6,374 nucleotides of DNA from JAAZBW01 sp035647855 (GTDB lineage: Bacteria; Actinomycetota; Actinomycetes; Actinomycetales; Actinomycetaceae). The notes beneath the pieces were generated by a model. It saw only the letters and a program-made list of their open reading frames with translations, ran no database searches and had not been told where the DNA came from. Below, one piece after another: positions 4,830-6,374 of this stretch (its first letter is position 1; the number at the start of each line of letters is the position of its first letter). Made by a program: the position numbers and the translations under genes. The stretch covers positions 1-6,374 of the forward strand of contig DASRMP010000089.1 of the NCBI GenBank assembly GCA_035647855.1. The letters are read 5' to 3'.

Positions 4830-5473
4830 CGGACCGGAGGAGACGCCGTCGCCGTGGCTTCTACGAGACGTACGTGAAGCGGCCGGCGGACATCGTTGGA
4901 GCGGCTGTGGGGCTCGCGGTATCCGCACCCATCATGCTCGCGGTGGCCGCCGCGATCCGGACCACGATGGGACGCCCTGTGCTGTTCAGGCAGGTCCGGC
5001 CCGGGATGGACGAGAAGCTGTTCACGCTGGTCAAGTTCCGCACCATGAGCGAACACCAGGCCGATGACAACGGCCACGATCTCCCCGACGAGGTTCGCAT
5101 AACACCGGCCGGACGCGTGCTCCGGAAGACCTCGCTCGATGAACTCCCCCAGATGGTCAACGTGCTCAGAGGCGAGATGTCATTCATCGGGCCCCGGCCA
5201 CTCACCACGGAGTACCTCGGCCACTACCACCCGGAGGAGCGGGCACGGCACCGGGTGCGGCCTGGAATGACGGGGCTTGCCCAGGTGTCCGGCAGGGCGG
5301 ACATCACGACCTGGGAGGAACGCTTCGAGTACGACCTCAAGTACGTGGAGAACGTGACGTTCGCCAACGATCTCAGAATCCTGGGAAGGACGATCGCCGT
5401 CGTTTTCGCGGGAACGGGGGTCGAGGCCTCCGATCTCCCGGACTTCGACGTCTACCGCCGCGAGATGGCATGA
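4826..5473 (+). CDS. PglC-type phosphoglycosyltransferase (initiating sugar transferase)
   Basis: A 215-residue monotopic phosphoglycosyltransferase (Bac_transf family), the short form without the extra N-terminal membrane domain of WbaP or WcaJ proteins. It should transfer phospho-sugar from a UDP-sugar to undecaprenyl phosphate on the inner face of the membrane, starting glycan assembly. Seven consecutive Arg residues (4-10) precede one hydrophobic re-entrant helix (about 22-44, with Pro35). KRPADIVGA, FRQVRPG (54-60), KFRTM (70-74), the catalytic Asp105-Glu106 in SLDELPQ, GPRP and RPGMTGLAQVSGR follow in family order. The start is GTG 4826 in the GTGA overlap with the aminotransferase stop; the frame is open far upstream but has no homology there. 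Pairing of a PglE-like and a PglC-like enzyme suggests the amino sugar made by the first is the substrate of the second, by inference. Confidence 0.9.
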   Translation: MTDRRRRRRRGFYETYVKRPADIVGAAVGLAVSAPIMLAVAAAIRTTMGRPVLFRQVRPGMDEKLFTLVKFRTMSEHQADDNGHDLPDEVRITPAGRVLRKTSLDELPQMVNVLRGEMSFIGPRPLTTEYLGHYHPEERARHRVRPGMTGLAQVSGRADITTWEERFEYDLKYVENVTFANDLRILGRTIAVVFAGTGVEASDLPDFDVYRREMA

Positions 5474-5490
5474 ACTGATCTGGGAGCGAA

Positions 5491-5517
5491 GCGGGTCGCG
5501 AGGACGTGATGGCCCGC
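5491..5517 (+). terminator. Possible terminator hairpin after the first transferase gene
   Basis: GCGGGTC (5491-5497) pairs with GGCCCGC (5511-5517) in a seven-pair stem with one G-U pair and a 13-base loop, 18 bases after the stop codon. There is no T-tract. Its position between a finished operon and a new promoter is right for a terminator, but the structural evidence is weak. Confidence 0.25.
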
Positions 5518-5561
5518 CGCACGGACCGCCCCACGCTATGACGTAACTCTCGGTAGCCGCC

Positions 5562-5597
5562 TGCAGGGAGAGCCCGATTTGGGCCTAAAATCCGGGG
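5562..5597 (+). promoter_or_regulatory. Leaderless promoter of the second phosphoglycosyltransferase gene
   Basis: The -10 box TAAAAT (5586-5591) ends six bases before the GTG at 5598, so transcription would begin on the start codon. A weak -35 candidate TGCAGG (5562-5567) lies 18 bases upstream, inside the eight-base palindrome CCTGCAGG (5560-5567). A small GCCC/GGGC inverted repeat (5572-5575 and 5581-5584) borders the -10 box. No Shine-Dalgarno sequence is properly spaced for GTG 5598. Confidence 0.55.
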
Positions 5598-6332
5598 GTG
5601 AATGATCGCACCGCCGCGTCCGGATTCGAACCGGATCGCGCGCGGCTGGTCGAGACGAGAATCAGCGGCATGTACAACCGGCGCGTCAAGCGTCTTCTGG
5701 ACCTGGCGGTCGCTGCACCACTGCTTGTCGCGCTCGCCCCTGCCGGCGTGGTGATCGGCATCGTCGTCGTGCTCGACTCAGGATTCCCCGCCTTCTACCG
5801 CGGTGAACGGGGTGGACTCGGTGGGCGGCCGTTCCGGATCCTGAAGTTCCGGACGATGGTCCCGGAGGCGGAGCGGATCGGGGGCGGGACGACCGCGCTG
5901 GCAGATCCCCGCATCACGCGCTCCGGCGTGTTCCTGCGCAGGACGAAACTTGACGAACTCCCGCAGATCCTCAACATCATCCGAGGTGAGATGAGCCTCG
6001 TGGGTCCACGGCCGGAACTTCTCCAGTACACCTCCCGCTACTCGGGACTCGAGCGGTACATTCTTCAGGTGCGTCCCGGCATCACGGATTTCAGCTCACT
6101 CGAGTACATCGACCTCGGCGAAGTCGTCGGTCGGAGCGAGCCGGACGCCGTCTACGAGAGAGACGTACTCGAGCACAAGAACATGCTCCGGATCGAGTAT
6201 GTAGAGCGCATGTCGCTGCGAACGGACGTGCGGCTCTTCACGAGTACGGTCGCGCGCGCGCTCGGGAAGCTCCTCGGCGGGACGGGCGGCCAAAGGAGGC
6301 GAAGTGGAACTCACCACACTTGGGAAGAGTGA
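5598..6332 (+). CDS. Second short phosphoglycosyltransferase (sugar transferase)
   Basis: A 244-residue monotopic phosphoglycosyltransferase of the same family as the preceding gene but clearly divergent from it. A 30-residue polar N-terminal extension precedes a hydrophobic segment at about 33-59. KFRTM (83-87), Asp119-Glu120 in KLDELPQ (the expected catalytic pair), LVGPRPE and the RPGITDFSSLEYIDLGEVVG region follow. A C-terminal basic tail of about 20 residues ends the protein. The TDFSSL segment in place of TGLAQVSGR suggests a different sugar specificity from the first transferase. It would load undecaprenyl phosphate with a sugar phosphate at the cytoplasmic membrane. GTG 5598 is chosen because of the exactly placed -10 box; Met25 (5670) would be an alternative start that still includes the catalytic domain. 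The 3' end overlaps the next gene by 29 bases. Confidence 0.88.
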   Translation: MNDRTAASGFEPDRARLVETRISGMYNRRVKRLLDLAVAAPLLVALAPAGVVIGIVVVLDSGFPAFYRGERGGLGGRPFRILKFRTMVPEAERIGGGTTALADPRITRSGVFLRRTKLDELPQILNIIRGEMSLVGPRPELLQYTSRYSGLERYILQVRPGITDFSSLEYIDLGEVVGRSEPDAVYERDVLEHKNMLRIEYVERMSLRTDVRLFTSTVARALGKLLGGTGGQRRRSGTHHTWEE

Positions 6333-6374
6333 CCTTGCAGTCTCACGCCTCTGCTATGGCGGATGTCCGATGGG
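6304..6374 (+). CDS. Aldo/keto reductase, 5' end only
   Basis: GTG 6304 follows a strong Shine-Dalgarno sequence AAAGGAGG (6292-6299) at four bases. The 23 complete codons read V/M-ELTTLGKSDLAVSRLCYGG and CPM, which matches the start of aldo/keto reductases (LGxSxLxVSxLxxGxxxMG). These are NADPH-dependent (beta/alpha)8-barrel oxidoreductases. The catalytic Asp, Tyr, Lys and His are beyond the window edge, so activity cannot be judged. The gene overlaps the end of the second phosphoglycosyltransferase by 29 bases in another frame, so the two are very probably co-transcribed. A role in sugar or precursor reduction within the glycan locus is inference. Confidence 0.75.
   Translation, partial: MELTTLGKSDLAVSRLCYGGCPM

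Noticed and set aside
1..6374. Mobile element, tRNA, rRNA or phage genes
   Set aside because: No transposase or integrase motifs, terminal inverted repeats, tRNA cloverleaf or rRNA-like sequence was seen on either strand.

Overview
This is a GC-rich window with start codons often GTG and several leaderless-type promoters (a TANNNT -10 box placed so that transcription would begin at or very near the start codon). Together with a DUF3097-family gene, this points to an actinomycete, probably of the Mycobacteriales (Gordonia, Dietzia, Tsukamurella or Rhodococcus-like). The genus cannot be fixed from the sequence. All recognised genes lie on the + strand.

The left part (1-2302) looks like ordinary chromosomal background. 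It holds the 3' end of a DUF3097 gene, a cytochrome P450 with an Asp-Ala-His tandem repeat at its N terminus and an unusual I-helix motif, and a small acylphosphatase gene that contains a perfect 26-bp palindrome. The P450 and acylphosphatase genes each appear to have their own leaderless promoter.

An AT-richer stretch at about 2340-2360 with a TATACT box marks the boundary to the right part (2461-6374), which looks like a cell-surface glycan or glycoconjugate locus. It contains a FemAB/GNAT-like acyltransferase, a DegT/DnrJ/EryC1/StrS sugar aminotransferase (PglE-like), a short PglC-type phosphoglycosyltransferase, a second short phosphoglycosyltransferase behind its own leaderless promoter, and the first codons of an aldo/keto reductase that overlap the preceding gene. 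The likely logic is that a nucleotide-activated keto sugar is aminated, perhaps acylated, and its phospho-sugar is placed on undecaprenyl phosphate to start glycan assembly. No dehydratase, polymerase or flippase is inside the window, so the pathway continues outside it or uses shared precursors.

The most notable small-scale structures are: a 14-codon leader ORF with a perfect Shine-Dalgarno sequence that overlaps the aminotransferase start by GTGA, repeated at the aminotransferase/transferase junction to give a three-step coupled chain; a perfect hairpin that puts the acyltransferase Shine-Dalgarno sequence in its loop right before the GTG start; in-frame tandem repeats in two enzymes; and the palindrome in the acylphosphatase gene.
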